A stretch of 64,000 bases of DNA, taken from Hyaloraphidium curvatum. Lineage: Eukaryota > Monoblepharomycota > Hyaloraphidiomycetes > Hyaloraphidiales > Hyaloraphidiaceae. The position numbers and the translations under genes are program-made. Shown piece after piece: positions 1 to 9,152 of the stretch (positions are counted from its first letter, which is position 1; every line of letters starts with the position of its first letter). The DNA is taken from the NCBI GenBank assembly GCA_025558095.1, contig JAIVFI010000001.1, forward strand, positions 634,501 to 698,500. The letters are read 5' to 3'. The notes below the pieces were generated by a model, which searched no databases, was not told where the DNA came from, and saw only the letters and a list, made by a program, of their open reading frames with translations.

Positions 1-132
1 GGGTTGTACGCAACTTTCGGCGGGGCAAAGTGTTTGGGAGTCGACGACGGTAGATAGATATTGAGGTACTCAGATGTTCAACAAGCAGTCTTCAGCAGTC
101 TAACCGTGCCAGCGAAAGCCCCCCCAACCCGC

Positions 133-1389
133 TCAATGCCCCTCGGCGACCAGCATCTGGTACCTCCGCCTCGCGTACCCGTGCAGTGCGATCTCGTCCG
201 CCAGCGCCTCCCTCACCGCCTTCCCCCTCGCCGGATCCAAACTCCCCTCCGGCGGCTCGGCCGGCACCACCGGGACCGGCGCCCACGGCACGTACTTTCC
301 CCACGCGGCCGCGAACCCGGGGTCTCGCGGGTCCAGCGCGACGCAGTGGCCGAGGTTTAACGCGGCGCGGCAGATGTCCGGCCTGCCCGGCTGCCGCTTC
401 GATGCCGGCGGGATCCAGGGGTGCGCCTCCGCGACGCCCGTCATCGTGCGGCCCAGGGTGCGGGGCAGGCGGAACCGCGCGGCCAGCCTGCGCTGCGCGG
501 CTCGGAGGGTCGGAAGACCCCGGGCGTGCGGGTGCGGGGCGGGGGCATCTGGCAGCGCGGGGAGGAGGGATTCCGCGAGGCGGAGGAGGTCGGAGGGCGG
601 GAGGCGCTCGTCGAGGAGGGCGCGGAGGTGCGGGAGGGAGAGGTTGCGCAGCGGGACGGGGGCGCCGCCGGGGACGACGAAGGGGGTGTGGCGGCGGTAC
701 GAGGCAAGGAAGGCGTGCACGGGGTCGTGCAGGAAGACGATACAGGAGAAGTTGGAGGGGTGCTTCTGCGGGTCCAGGTGCTTGGCCCGCAGGACGGCCG
801 AGAGGTCGTGCCACGACAGGTGGCCCGCCGCCAGCGCCAGGCGCCGCTGCTCGGCGTGGCTCAGCTCGTCGGCGGAGCAGAATCCCGGGACGGTGTAGTG
901 CTTGCCGACACTAAGGGCATCCCTTTCAATAGAGCGTTCCAGTGCCGAGTAAGGACCCGGCGCCATCCTGTCCGCGCCGCACGGGTTCCCCCCGACGGCG
1001 TCTGCCAGCCGTTTTGCCCAACCAACGGGAGGGAGCGAGGGAATAAACGACAGCTCGTCCCCGCCACGGTGCGAGGCGGCGTAGGCGTGCAGGGCCGCCA
1101 CGACGGCGTCGCCGGCAGGATCGCCGGCCGGCGGGCAAAGGAAAAAGACCGGGTGGGCGGCCGACGGCGGCGGCACGTTGGACGGCGGCGAGCTCTTTGC
1201 CAGCCCGCGCTCCAGCTGGCCGAGGCACCGCCTGTCCGTCCGTTTCCCGCGCAGCCCGCGGGCGTTCAGGGCGTGCGGCGGCGTCCCGCTGCCCGGCGGC
1301 GGCGGCGCCGGTGACGTCAGCACGAGCACCAGCGAGATCAGCAGCGCGGTGATGACGCCCGCCGCGAGGGCCGGCGGCCGCGACCGCAT
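133..1389 (-). CDS. Sulfotransferase-like type II membrane protein
   Basis: Single exon, 418 aa. The chosen Met gives a basic N-tip followed by a hydrophobic stretch (about residues 8-26, AGVITALLISLVLVLTSP), which looks like a Golgi signal-anchor, then a Pro-rich stem. In the luminal part the motif CIVFLHDPVHAFLASYRRH resembles the 3'-phosphate-binding segment (R/HDPv.RflSxY) of membrane sulfotransferases such as heparan-sulfate 2-O-sulfotransferase. An N-glycosylation sequon (NFS) precedes it. The expected N-terminal PAPS loop (P-K-T/S-G-T/S) is not obvious: VFFLCPPAGDPAGDAVV lies there instead, so activity is uncertain. The open frame extends upstream to 1848 but overlaps the divergent gene, so the Met at 1389 is preferred. 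Family assignment is inference from one motif plus topology. Confidence 0.6.
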   Translation of the reverse strand: MRSRPPALAAGVITALLISLVLVLTSPAPPPPGSGTPPHALNARGLRGKRTDRRCLGQLERGLAKSSPPSNVPPPSAAHPVFFLCPPAGDPAGDAVVAALHAYAASHRGGDELSFIPSLPPVGWAKRLADAVGGNPCGADRMAPGPYSALERSIERDALSVGKHYTVPGFCSADELSHAEQRRLALAAGHLSWHDLSAVLRAKHLDPQKHPSNFSCIVFLHDPVHAFLASYRRHTPFVVPGGAPVPLRNLSLPHLRALLDERLPPSDLLRLAESLLPALPDAPAPHPHARGLPTLRAAQRRLAARFRLPRTLGRTMTGVAEAHPWIPPASKRQPGRPDICRAALNLGHCVALDPRDPGFAAAWGKYVPWAPVPVVPAEPPEGSLDPARGKAVREALADEIALHGYARRRYQMLVAEGH

Positions 1390-1597
1390 CCGGCGGGCGC
1401 GGCGGGCAAACACGGCGGCGACTGAGTCGCGCGTGATGAGGCGGCGGTGGACGCCATCCAAACAACCGCCCAAACACGGCGACGCCGGGTGACGGATGCG
1501 GGCGGCGGCGGCGGCTGCACGCGTCTGCACGCGTTTCAATGCCGGAACATCAAAGGAGGCCGGCCTGCGGGCCCTGTCGGGGTCGCCCGCGGCCGCG
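1390..1597. promoter_or_regulatory. Shared divergent promoter
   Basis: This stretch separates the starts of the sulfotransferase-like gene (minus) and the FAD monooxygenase (plus). It shrinks to 106 bp if the monooxygenase uses its upstream ATG at 1496. It must hold both promoters, but I see no clear TATA box. Confidence 0.4.
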
Positions 1598-3616
1598 ATG
1601 CGACGTCTCTCGACGGCCACATCGGCCCCCTCCGGCGCCGCCCCGCACACGCCCGTGCTCGTCGTCGGCGGCGGCCCCGTCGGCTTCACGCTTTTCCTGC
1701 TGCTCGCACGCCTCGGCGTGCCGCCGCTGCTCGTCGAGCGCGGCACCGCCCCCACGCGCCACCCGCAGGCGCACTTCATAAACTGCCGCACGATGGAGAT
1801 CTTCAGGCTGCTCGGGCCGGACCCGGGAACCTCGCTGGAACGCCACATCCTCGCAGAGCAGCCGCCGCTGGATCAGTGGCGCACCTTCACCTACTGCACC
1901 GGCATGCTGCGTGGGACGGTGATCGGGCGGATTGACCACTTCGACCCCGCCAACGGGCAGCTGCCGCCACCGGACGCGTCACCTTCCGAGGTGGCACACT
2001 ACTCGCAGAACAGGCTGATGGGCCTGCTGTGGGACGAGGCGCGGCGCGTGTGCGGGGCCAAGGGGTGGCATTTCGGGACCCTTGCCGGCGAGGTCCCCAG
2101 GGCCGGAGTTGTGCTCGGGCAAGCTTTCGAGGGGCTGACGGACCACGGGGATGCCGTCGAGGCTCGGTTCCGGGCCATTTCGTCGCCGGGCGCCGCAAAC
2201 TCTATCGAGGGGGCGACCGACGGCTTCAACGCCGAAACGACGGTCACCGCCGGCGTGCTTGCCGCCTGCGACGGCGCCCACTCCGCCGTGCGTTCTGCAT
2301 TGGGCATCCAAGTGCAGGGGCAACCCGGCCTACAGCACCTCATCAACATCCACTTCCGCTCCCCCGAGCTCGGCCGCCGCCTCCTCGAGGCCGACGGCGG
2401 CAACCGCGCCTCGATGCTCTACTTCGTCTTCAACACCCGCGCCATCGCCGTCGTCGTCGCGCACGACCTCGCCCTCGGCGAGTTCGTTGCCCAAGTGCCG
2501 TACTACCCGCCGCACCAGCGGCCCGAGGACTTTTCCGAACCCCGCTGCCGCGACCTGGTCCTCGCCGCGGCCTTCGGCTCCTCCTCCCGGCCCGCGGAGC
2601 TGCCCGATCTGACCATCGAGACCGTCCGCCCCTGGACCATGTCGGCCCTCGTCGCGGAGCGCTACGCCGCCGGCCGCGCGGCCCTTGTCGGCGACGCGGC
2701 GCACCAGTTCCCGCCCGCGGGCGGGTTCGGCATGAACACGGGGGTCTGCGACGCGCACAACCTCGCGTGGAAGCTGGCGCTGCATTACCACCGCCGCGGG
2801 GAGCTGGGCGAGGACGGGCTGCGCGGGCTGCTGAGGAGCTACGACGCCGAGCGGAGGCCGGCGGCGAAGGAGGGCGCCGCGCTCTCCCTGCGCAACTTCA
2901 ACGCCGCGGTGGCGGTGCCCACCTCCCTGGGCCTCGACCCGCGGGGCGCCTCGCTGCTCTCCTCCGCGGCCTCGCTGGTGTCCAGGTTCGCGCCCGCCGG
3001 CGCAGCCAGCGCGCTGCTCGACTCGGCGATGGGCCTCGCCCGCGGGCTGGCGAGCGACGCCTTGCTGGACGAGAACACGGCGCTCGGCAGGGCGAGGTTG
3101 GCGGCCGCCAGGGGCGTGCTCAAGGGCGGCAAGAGCCTGCGGCTGCTTTTCCCCCGACAGGACCTCGGATTCGTCTATGGGCAGCCCGAGGGCGGGGAGG
3201 GGGGGATGGACTACGTGCCGAAATGGGAAGCGGGCGCGCGGTGTCCGCACGTAGAAATGCAGGTCGTCAGGGGGCCGGAGGGGGTGTCGAGCACGGTCGA
3301 TCTCGCGGCGGTCGGCGGAAAGGCCGAGTTGGTCGCGTTGTGCCGCTCCGAGGAGACCGTGCGCACGCTACGGAAGGCGGGGTGGGCGGTACCCGTCGTG
3401 GCGGTCAGGTTCCTGGGAGAGGGTGAGGATGCGGCAGGATCGGAGGCGGACGTGGTCGCCGTCGCGGCGGGGGGCTTGCCGGCCGAGGCGGTGCTGGTGC
3501 GACCCGACGGGCACATCCTGGCGGTGTCGCGGGGTGCTGGAGAGGGGGAGCTGGGGACGCTCATCGAGGCCGTGGCGCGGTACGTCGGCTCGCAAGGATC
3601 GGAGTCGGGACTCTAG
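1598..3616 (+). CDS. FAD-dependent monooxygenase, phenol-hydroxylase type
   Basis: Single exon, 672 aa from the chosen ATG; an in-frame ATG at 1496 would give 706 aa. It has the class A flavoprotein hydroxylase layout. Near the N-terminus VLVVGGGPVGFTLFLLLARL is the ADP-binding GxGxxG fold, ending in the acidic VER. A middle substrate-binding region follows, then the second FAD motif ALVGDAAHQFPPAGGFGMNT. The C-terminal ~170 residues match in position the thioredoxin-like domain of phenol hydroxylases (PheA/TfdB group). The enzyme would hydroxylate an aromatic ring using NAD(P)H and O2; the substrate cannot be told. The MRRLSTATS start could be a weak mitochondrial presequence. COQ6 is less likely because of the length and the C-terminal domain. 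Confidence 0.85.
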   Translation: MRRLSTATSAPSGAAPHTPVLVVGGGPVGFTLFLLLARLGVPPLLVERGTAPTRHPQAHFINCRTMEIFRLLGPDPGTSLERHILAEQPPLDQWRTFTYCTGMLRGTVIGRIDHFDPANGQLPPPDASPSEVAHYSQNRLMGLLWDEARRVCGAKGWHFGTLAGEVPRAGVVLGQAFEGLTDHGDAVEARFRAISSPGAANSIEGATDGFNAETTVTAGVLAACDGAHSAVRSALGIQVQGQPGLQHLINIHFRSPELGRRLLEADGGNRASMLYFVFNTRAIAVVVAHDLALGEFVAQVPYYPPHQRPEDFSEPRCRDLVLAAAFGSSSRPAELPDLTIETVRPWTMSALVAERYAAGRAALVGDAAHQFPPAGGFGMNTGVCDAHNLAWKLALHYHRRGELGEDGLRGLLRSYDAERRPAAKEGAALSLRNFNAAVAVPTSLGLDPRGASLLSSAASLVSRFAPAGAASALLDSAMGLARGLASDALLDENTALGRARLAAARGVLKGGKSLRLLFPRQDLGFVYGQPEGGEGGMDYVPKWEAGARCPHVEMQVVRGPEGVSSTVDLAAVGGKAELVALCRSEETVRTLRKAGWAVPVVAVRFLGEGEDAAGSEADVVAVAAGGLPAEAVLVRPDGHILAVSRGAGEGELGTLIEAVARYVGSQGSESGL

Positions 3617-3784
3617 ACTGGAGGTGCATAGAAGCTACAGAGGCGAATCTACTCTCGCGGCGCGCTCTCGGGGCGGGATCTCCTCCACTCCGTGTCCTTC
3701 GCGTCGAGAGCAGCTGCGTCAAATGCCGGTCGAAAGCCTCCATTGCCAGGTCAGCAGGCGTCGTCACTTGCGAGTCTGGGGATA

Positions 3785-5434
3785 TCACGTCTGGATCGGG
3801 CAAACCGATTGCACCGTGAACGCGACTCCCGCGCCCTTGAGCACACTCCACAGCCCGATCGCCAGCGTCAGCATCGTAACGAGGAAGGTCTTTGCCAGCC
3901 CCCAGGTGACAGGAACGCCTACAAAGGTCGCGCGCAGCCTCCCGACCTCCTCGAAGGTCTGGAGCAACCTCGCGTGCCCGAGGACCTGCTCTGCGACGGC
4001 GGCGCGGTCCGGATGCGGAGGAAGCTTGGCGGCCTGCGCGAGCAGGGAGTGGAGGGCCTGGCGGGCGCCGGCGTACAGCGTGGCGACGGCGTCGATCTGT
4101 GCGTTGGCCACGGGGAGGTGGAGGAGGTCGTTGAATGTCATCCAGACGAAGACGAGGGCGAAAATGACTGTGAAGAGTGGGATGCAGTTTCCGGTGGCCT
4201 GCGATGAAGACGCTCAGGTTACGGGCAACGGAGTCACCCAAACAAGATCCCCACGATGAAAATGACGATGGCGACAACGATCCCGATGGGGCCCAGGAAC
4301 GCGAGCAGGGTGATGAAATCAGAGGCTGACCTGTGAGACCGCTGCCAGATGGTGGTGTACCCGGCATGGAGTCGAGCATAAAGCTCTTCCAAGGAGCCCG
4401 CGGTCGGTGGGCGTGCTTGCGTCGGTGGTGGAGGTTCCAGCAGGTCGTGCTTCGCACGGAGCACGAGCGATGCCAGAGCGAGGGTCGACGCGCGGTGGTA
4501 GGCGCGCGTCTGGAGATTGGTGAGCACGATGCTCGGGGAATTCCAGCGGTTAAGTGACGCAGAGGCCATATACACAGCTATGGACACCACTGGTTGGTTG
4601 TACGCATAATGTCAGATTGCGAATCGCGCGCCAAACGGGCAACGTACTGAGAAGCGTTCCCAACAAGATGCCCCACCAAACAGACCATAAAGGTCCCTCG
4701 TAGTAAACCAGGGGTGTCCACGCCATTGCAATGAAGATGAAGCCTGTTAGGCAATGCATCGGGACCGTCCTCGCTACGTGCTCCCAAGGAAGCCATTTGG
4801 CGGTCCCCGTAAAGCAGGCTTCGCAGGTGCACAGGCCATCCCCCGACCTGTGTACGAGAAAGGGCGAGGTTCCGGTCTCGACGTCCTTGCTACTCCCCAC
4901 GAGCTCATGCCACCGTACTAGGACAGCGAGGAGTTCGGGCAACTGACTGCGGGGTTCAGGAACCCCGCGAAGCCTCACGTAGATAATTATCAAGATGCCG
5001 GTAGCACTGAGGTAGAGTTCGCACATGGCGACGAGGCCAGCGGCGATCTGGCCCGTGGCAAAGGTGCCGTCGTTGAGGGTCCAGATCGAGCAGTGCATGA
5101 CAATCAGCAGGGCGAACACGAACATGGCCTGGAAGAGGTAGGGACCTCTTGCAGTGAAAGGGGCGCAGTTCCAAATCAGCCGTTCCTGCCGTTCCAGCGA
5201 CCACATGCCGAGCGCGCGCAGGCAGTCCAGGAGCTCCTCATGGTCCGGGATCCCGGCTTCGGGCACGTCGGGCTCCGGAAGCAGCCGATCGGTGAACTCG
5301 TCGTCACGGGCTTGCGGGCGCGGAAAGACGACAGCCCACTCGGCAGCGGTGAGCGAGAACGGGGCAGGGCCGAAGGCGGGGCGTTCGTCCTCCATCGCGG
5401 GCCGGGCCGCGAGCTCGATCAAAGGCTCCGCCAT
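3785..5434 (-). CDS. Unknown multi-span membrane protein (three exons)
   Basis: Exons 5434-4648, 4577-4255 and 4198-3785 give 507 aa. Both introns have GT-AG ends (GTACGT with CTGAC branch, 70 nt; GTGGGG, 56 nt) and restore frame exactly. The N-terminal ~100 residues are acidic and soluble. Hydrophobic segments follow: LFQAMFVFALLIVMHCSIW, IAAGLVAMCELYLSATGILIIIYV, a pair around LTGFIFIAMAWTPLVYY, then ITLLAFLGPIGIVVAIVIFI, a Cys-containing segment and a last span near VTMLTLAIGLWSVLKGAG. A CxC...C pair (LCTCEACF) lies in a loop between spans. I do not recognise the family. An upstream in-frame Met at 5467 is an alternative start. The 3' end converges on the monooxygenase gene, 168 bp apart. 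Confidence 0.7.
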
Positions 5435-6391
5435 GGCGCCTCCGCGGAAAAAGAGGTCCTTCTGCACGTCTCCCAGCTTCCCCGCAACCCGCCTTGGACG
5501 TTGCGCGGCAAGCCCTTGCCGGTTGTTGACGCGAAGGCGTCGCCGAATCAGGAGCGGAGCGGGGCACGAAGGCTTGCAAAATGCATCTCACTTCCTGTCT
5601 TTGTATCTAGGCGAATCGTTTGGCGGGGCGGGACGGGGCGAGCACGACATGTCAGGGTGCTGATCCCCCATGGCGGGCCAAGACGGCGGCGCTGCGCGAC
5701 CTCGCGTCGGGGAGACTGTAGCAGTTTAATGATAGCGAAAATAAGGATCATGGTCCTCTGTGTGTTCCTTGACTCGTGTCCTGGCTCTCGAAGGCCCGGC
5801 TTGGTGGGTGAGCCGGCGCGGCGAACTGCTCGCGAAGCCAATCCCGCGGAGGAGCCCGCCTCCTCCAATGAGGCCTGAATAGAACGGAAAGCAGCCGGGC
5901 TCGCTTTCTTCGGTGTCGTGTGAGGCGATGTTCGAAAAGGCCACCGCCGTTCCGCGAAACCCACTACGGCAAGCAAAAGGCCAATTAACCACTACACCAT
6001 GCGAACGGACCCACTCCCGGGGACCACACGACCCTTGTAGAAGCGGGATTAAAACAGAATGGCGTGGTTCACACGGCTTTGCGGCCGGAACTGGTTGCAG
6101 ACACGGAAAAGACGGCCCCGTCTGCCGTCCCCCTCGCCGCATCCCCTACCTCCCTCCTCCCGCACTGGCCCGCGACGAAGACAATCCCTCCCATCCGAAC
6201 TGAATCCAAGGAGCTGCATTTCATTCTCTCTCGGCCGGGAGCTTGCGTGGACCAGCTTCAGTTTCGGCTGTTGGACCGAGTGTCGACGACGGACGACAGC
6301 AAACAGAGCGTCGCTGGCGAGCAAACAGCAAAGAAAGAGAGCCGCGGGGCAACAAAGGATCGAGAATCGAGGACAAAGACGGTACCAAAGA
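5435..6391. other. Intergenic stretch with a tRNA-like fragment
   Basis: About 950 bp between the membrane-protein promoter and the 3' end of the PNKP gene. No open frame here looks coding on either strand. On the minus strand at 5985-6000 the bases TGGTGTAGTGGTTAA match the tRNA D-arm/A-box consensus, but no acceptor stem or good B box can be built around it, so I do not call a tRNA gene. Confidence 0.4.
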
Positions 6392-8155
6392 CTACCAAGC
6401 CTTGGGAGGATCAATCTGGAACATCCCCCACCTTTCCCTCTCCCTCGCGTCCCTGAACTCGGGCACGAACTCCACCCTCAGCACCTGCACCAACCCCTCT
6501 CCCACCTCGGGCTTCTGGAAATTGCCTCTGTACCCGCTCCACGCCGCCGTGGGGAGCGAAGGCCGCTTGGGATCCAGCGACGCTCGCACGCCGTTGTTGT
6601 GCATGCACAGGTCCTCGGGGACGTCGAACCACACGCAGCGCACGGGGACGTCGCGCATCCTTCCTAGCTCGATCTGCGCCGGCTGGTCAGAGCGGGTTCG
6701 GGCCGGGAACTCCCGAGAGCCCACGTAGATCTTCCTGGTCTCCTTGCCGGGGTTCGTGTTGTCCACCACCACCGACCGGCCGTAGCGCACCTCGTCCTCG
6801 GCCAGCTTGGCGCACTTTTCCCGGGTCTTGAGGGTGTCTTGGTTGATCCACGTGTGGCGGGGGAAGAACTTCTTCGCCACCGTCGTCTTACCCGAACCCG
6901 GTCTGCAGAATCATTGTCAGGCAGAAGGAGCACGAGTCGTCGGAGCAGACCCACGGCCCGACGAAAATGACGATCTCCTGCCCCGCTTTCGGTGCCTTGA
7001 AGAAATCGGCCGTCAGGGGTGCGATTTCTGTTGGCAGCAGACTTGAGTCGCGATACGAATCGGCGCCGGGGAAGCCAACCTTTCGAAGCCCATGTCCGCG
7101 GATCGAAGCCGCTGACCTTGAACTTGTCGGTCCTTGCCTCGCCCTTGAAGAACTCCTCGGGCGTGAAGAAGGCGATGCCGGCGTTGATGGCAAACTTCCT
7201 GCAACCACATCCGTCAACACGCGCCCTCCACACACGTGTACGCCTCTCCCACCTGTCCGTGTCCGCGAAATCCGCCTTCTCCCCCGGCCTCCACCCCGCC
7301 GTCCTCCCCGCTGCGTCCCCCACGTACATGCTGTCCCCCTTGTCCATGGCGATGCCCCCGTTCAGCTTGGCGAGCAGCACCTCGAGCATTCCCAGACCGG
7401 GCTTGCGGTTCCAATCGTAGCCGGTGGCAACGAGGACAGTGAACGGGATCTTGAGCTTGGAACGCGTCAGAAAGGGTGGAACGAGGACGCCACGCGAAGT
7501 ACCTGGGTCGCAATTTGCCGCAGCTTGGTCTTGAAGCTCGTGACGGGTATCGAGTCGGTCTTCTGCTTGCGGAAGCCGCCTTGGTTCGTGAACATGACGA
7601 CGTGGTACCTTCGGACGCGTGAGTTGGGTCGGGCAATGAAGGAAGAGGGGACCGACCCTTGGCCGTGGAGTTCGCGGACCTTGGCGGGCACCTTGCCGTC
7701 GAACCACTTCCAGTCGCCAGCCTCCTTGCCGTGCCGGGCGCCGCTCTTGGTCACGATGAGTGTGCCATCCTGTGGGTCGGCAAGCCAACGTCGAAGTGAA
7801 GCAGTGTTTGACTTCCCCGGAAGCCCGACCCACAAGGTCGATTCCCGCTATCTTTGCCGACGGTGCCGGCGGTGGCCGCGTCACCCCGTAGAAGAGCGTC
7901 TCGGAAGCGTGGGTCCAGAGGATCTCGGCGAGGCCTCCGAACGGGAGCTGCGTCTGGGCTGGAAACAGGCACCGCGTCACACGGAAGCCGGCGATGGCCC
8001 GAGCAATAACCCGTACTCTTCGGCGCCGTCGTCCCGACCAAGCCGCCGCCGGGCCCGTCGGCCTTTTGGCGCTTCGCGGGAGGCGCGTCGGCATCCAAAT
8101 CCGCGTCCTCAGTTTCGCCCTCAGCGGCCCGTTTCGCGGCGCCGTCCGCGGCCAT
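6392..8155 (-). CDS. PNKP: Polynucleotide 3'-phosphatase / 5'-kinase
   Basis: Eight exons: 8155-8017, 7958-7834, 7769-7657, 7608-7503, 7455-7253, 7198-7080, 7027-6955, 6902-6392; 462 aa. Splicing rebuilds both catalytic centres. The phosphatase motif AGIDLDGTLIVTKSG falls across the second intron (near residue 88), followed by VVMFTNQGG and the HAD Lys/Asp region GDSMYVGDAAGR. The kinase Walker A GPPGSGKTTVAKKFFP spans the last intron (near residue 293), then VNDT-type ASSVVVDNTNP-like sequence SVVVDNTNPGKETR. The enzyme cleans 3'-phosphate and 5'-hydroxyl DNA ends before ligation in single- and double-strand break repair. There is no FHA domain, as in fission yeast Pnk1; the N-terminus is a basic, acidic-mixed tail with an NLS-like PPAKRQK. 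Confidence 0.93.
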
Positions 8156-8363
8156 CGAGCGGGAGCGATTCGCGATGCGGCGGTAGAAGAACAAGACGGC
8201 GGCGCGGAGGCTCTCCGAGGACCCCTTCCTCATCCACGGGACCGCGGTCGCGTTTGGCCGTTGGCGGGCGGGCACGAGCGGCGGCGTCGATCCGGTGTCA
8301 ACATTCGAATCACACACGACTCCAAACAACCAGCAGCTACCGACTCGCACAGCATTTCAGACG
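8156..8363. promoter_or_regulatory. Shared divergent promoter
   Basis: 208 bp between the PNKP start and the small NTF2-like gene start. Both genes must be transcribed from it. No distinct core element was recognised. Confidence 0.4.
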
Positions 8364-8972
8364 ATGGCCACCGATACCGTCGACCTGTCCAAGCGCCGGG
8401 GGAGCGAATGTACACCGCGCCTGCCCTCCTTCGGAGACGTCGGCTGCGGGTGACTCACCTCCCGCTTCCGTCCTCGCTTCCCAGACGAAATCCTCGAGAG
8501 CGGACACCCCGCCAAGACGCTGAAGCACCTCATCGATGCCAGTGAGTCTGCATGCCGGGGCGGCCGCCTCTTCCTGCTCCGACCGTTCCCCTGACGGCCG
8601 TCTCCCGCAGTAAACTCCGGCTCCACGGACGCGGCGCTCCAGATGCTTTCCAGCGACGCCCTCGTGGTGTACCACGAAGGAGACAAAGAGGAACATTTCC
8701 AGAGGGGCACGCTGTACGACCTGTTCACCGGTGAGGCTAGGGCGCCTCGCCCACCGAGCTGTCAACTGATCCTCGTCTCCGCCTCCTTTTGCCCTGACGA
8801 AACATCCGCAGACCAGATGAAGCCGCAGCTCACCATCCTGGGAGGCATCGAAGCCATCGGGGCTCGCGGCGAGGGCGAGGTGAAGCTCTCGAACGGGGTG
8901 AACGCTCAAGTCGTCGTGGAGCTCGGCGAAGGGGGCAAGATTGACCGCATGGAGGTGGTGCCCGCGAAGTGA
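8364..8972 (+). CDS. Small NTF2/SnoaL-like protein (four exons)
   Basis: Exons 8364-8409, 8485-8541, 8611-8730 and 8812-8972 give 127 aa; all introns are GT-AG and phases match. After a short N-terminal helix (EYEILESGHPAKTLKHLIDA) comes LQMLSSDALVVYHEGDKEEH, then LSNGVNAQVVVELGEGGKID near the end. This helix-then-curved-sheet pattern, with a final 'v.v.fdeggkI.rmevv' strand, is typical of NTF2-like/SnoaL-like folds, which include small enzymes and ligand-binding proteins. No catalytic residues can be assigned. The fold call is inference from pattern; the gene structure itself is well supported. Confidence 0.6.
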
Positions 8973-9152
8973 AGGCGGGAGCGCAATTCTGGCGGCTCGA
9001 ACTCGGGCCTTTCTGTTGCACGAAAACTAATCCACGGTCAAGATTCGTTGAGCTCGTTGTAATCAAACAGCCATGTAAACAGCAATCTGAATGCATCTCC
9101 ATCGCGGCTCAAGCCGAGCTCGCCAGTTCTATGAGCAAATACATCAGTCCGA

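Noticed and set aside
92-914. Several overlapping frames in both directions near the window start
   Set aside because: Alternative frames of the sulfotransferase-like gene with extreme Pro/Arg content.
2330-3250. 306-aa minus-strand frame
   Set aside because: Antisense to the FAD monooxygenase, no motif.
3423-4259. 278-aa plus-strand frame
   Set aside because: Overlaps the end of the monooxygenase and is antisense to the membrane protein exons.
5936-6008. Complete tRNA gene
   Set aside because: A-box matches well, but no acceptor or T stem can be paired; reported only as a fragment.
6059-6667. 202-aa plus-strand frame in the gap before PNKP
   Set aside because: Antisense to the PNKP last exon for much of its length; no family resemblance.
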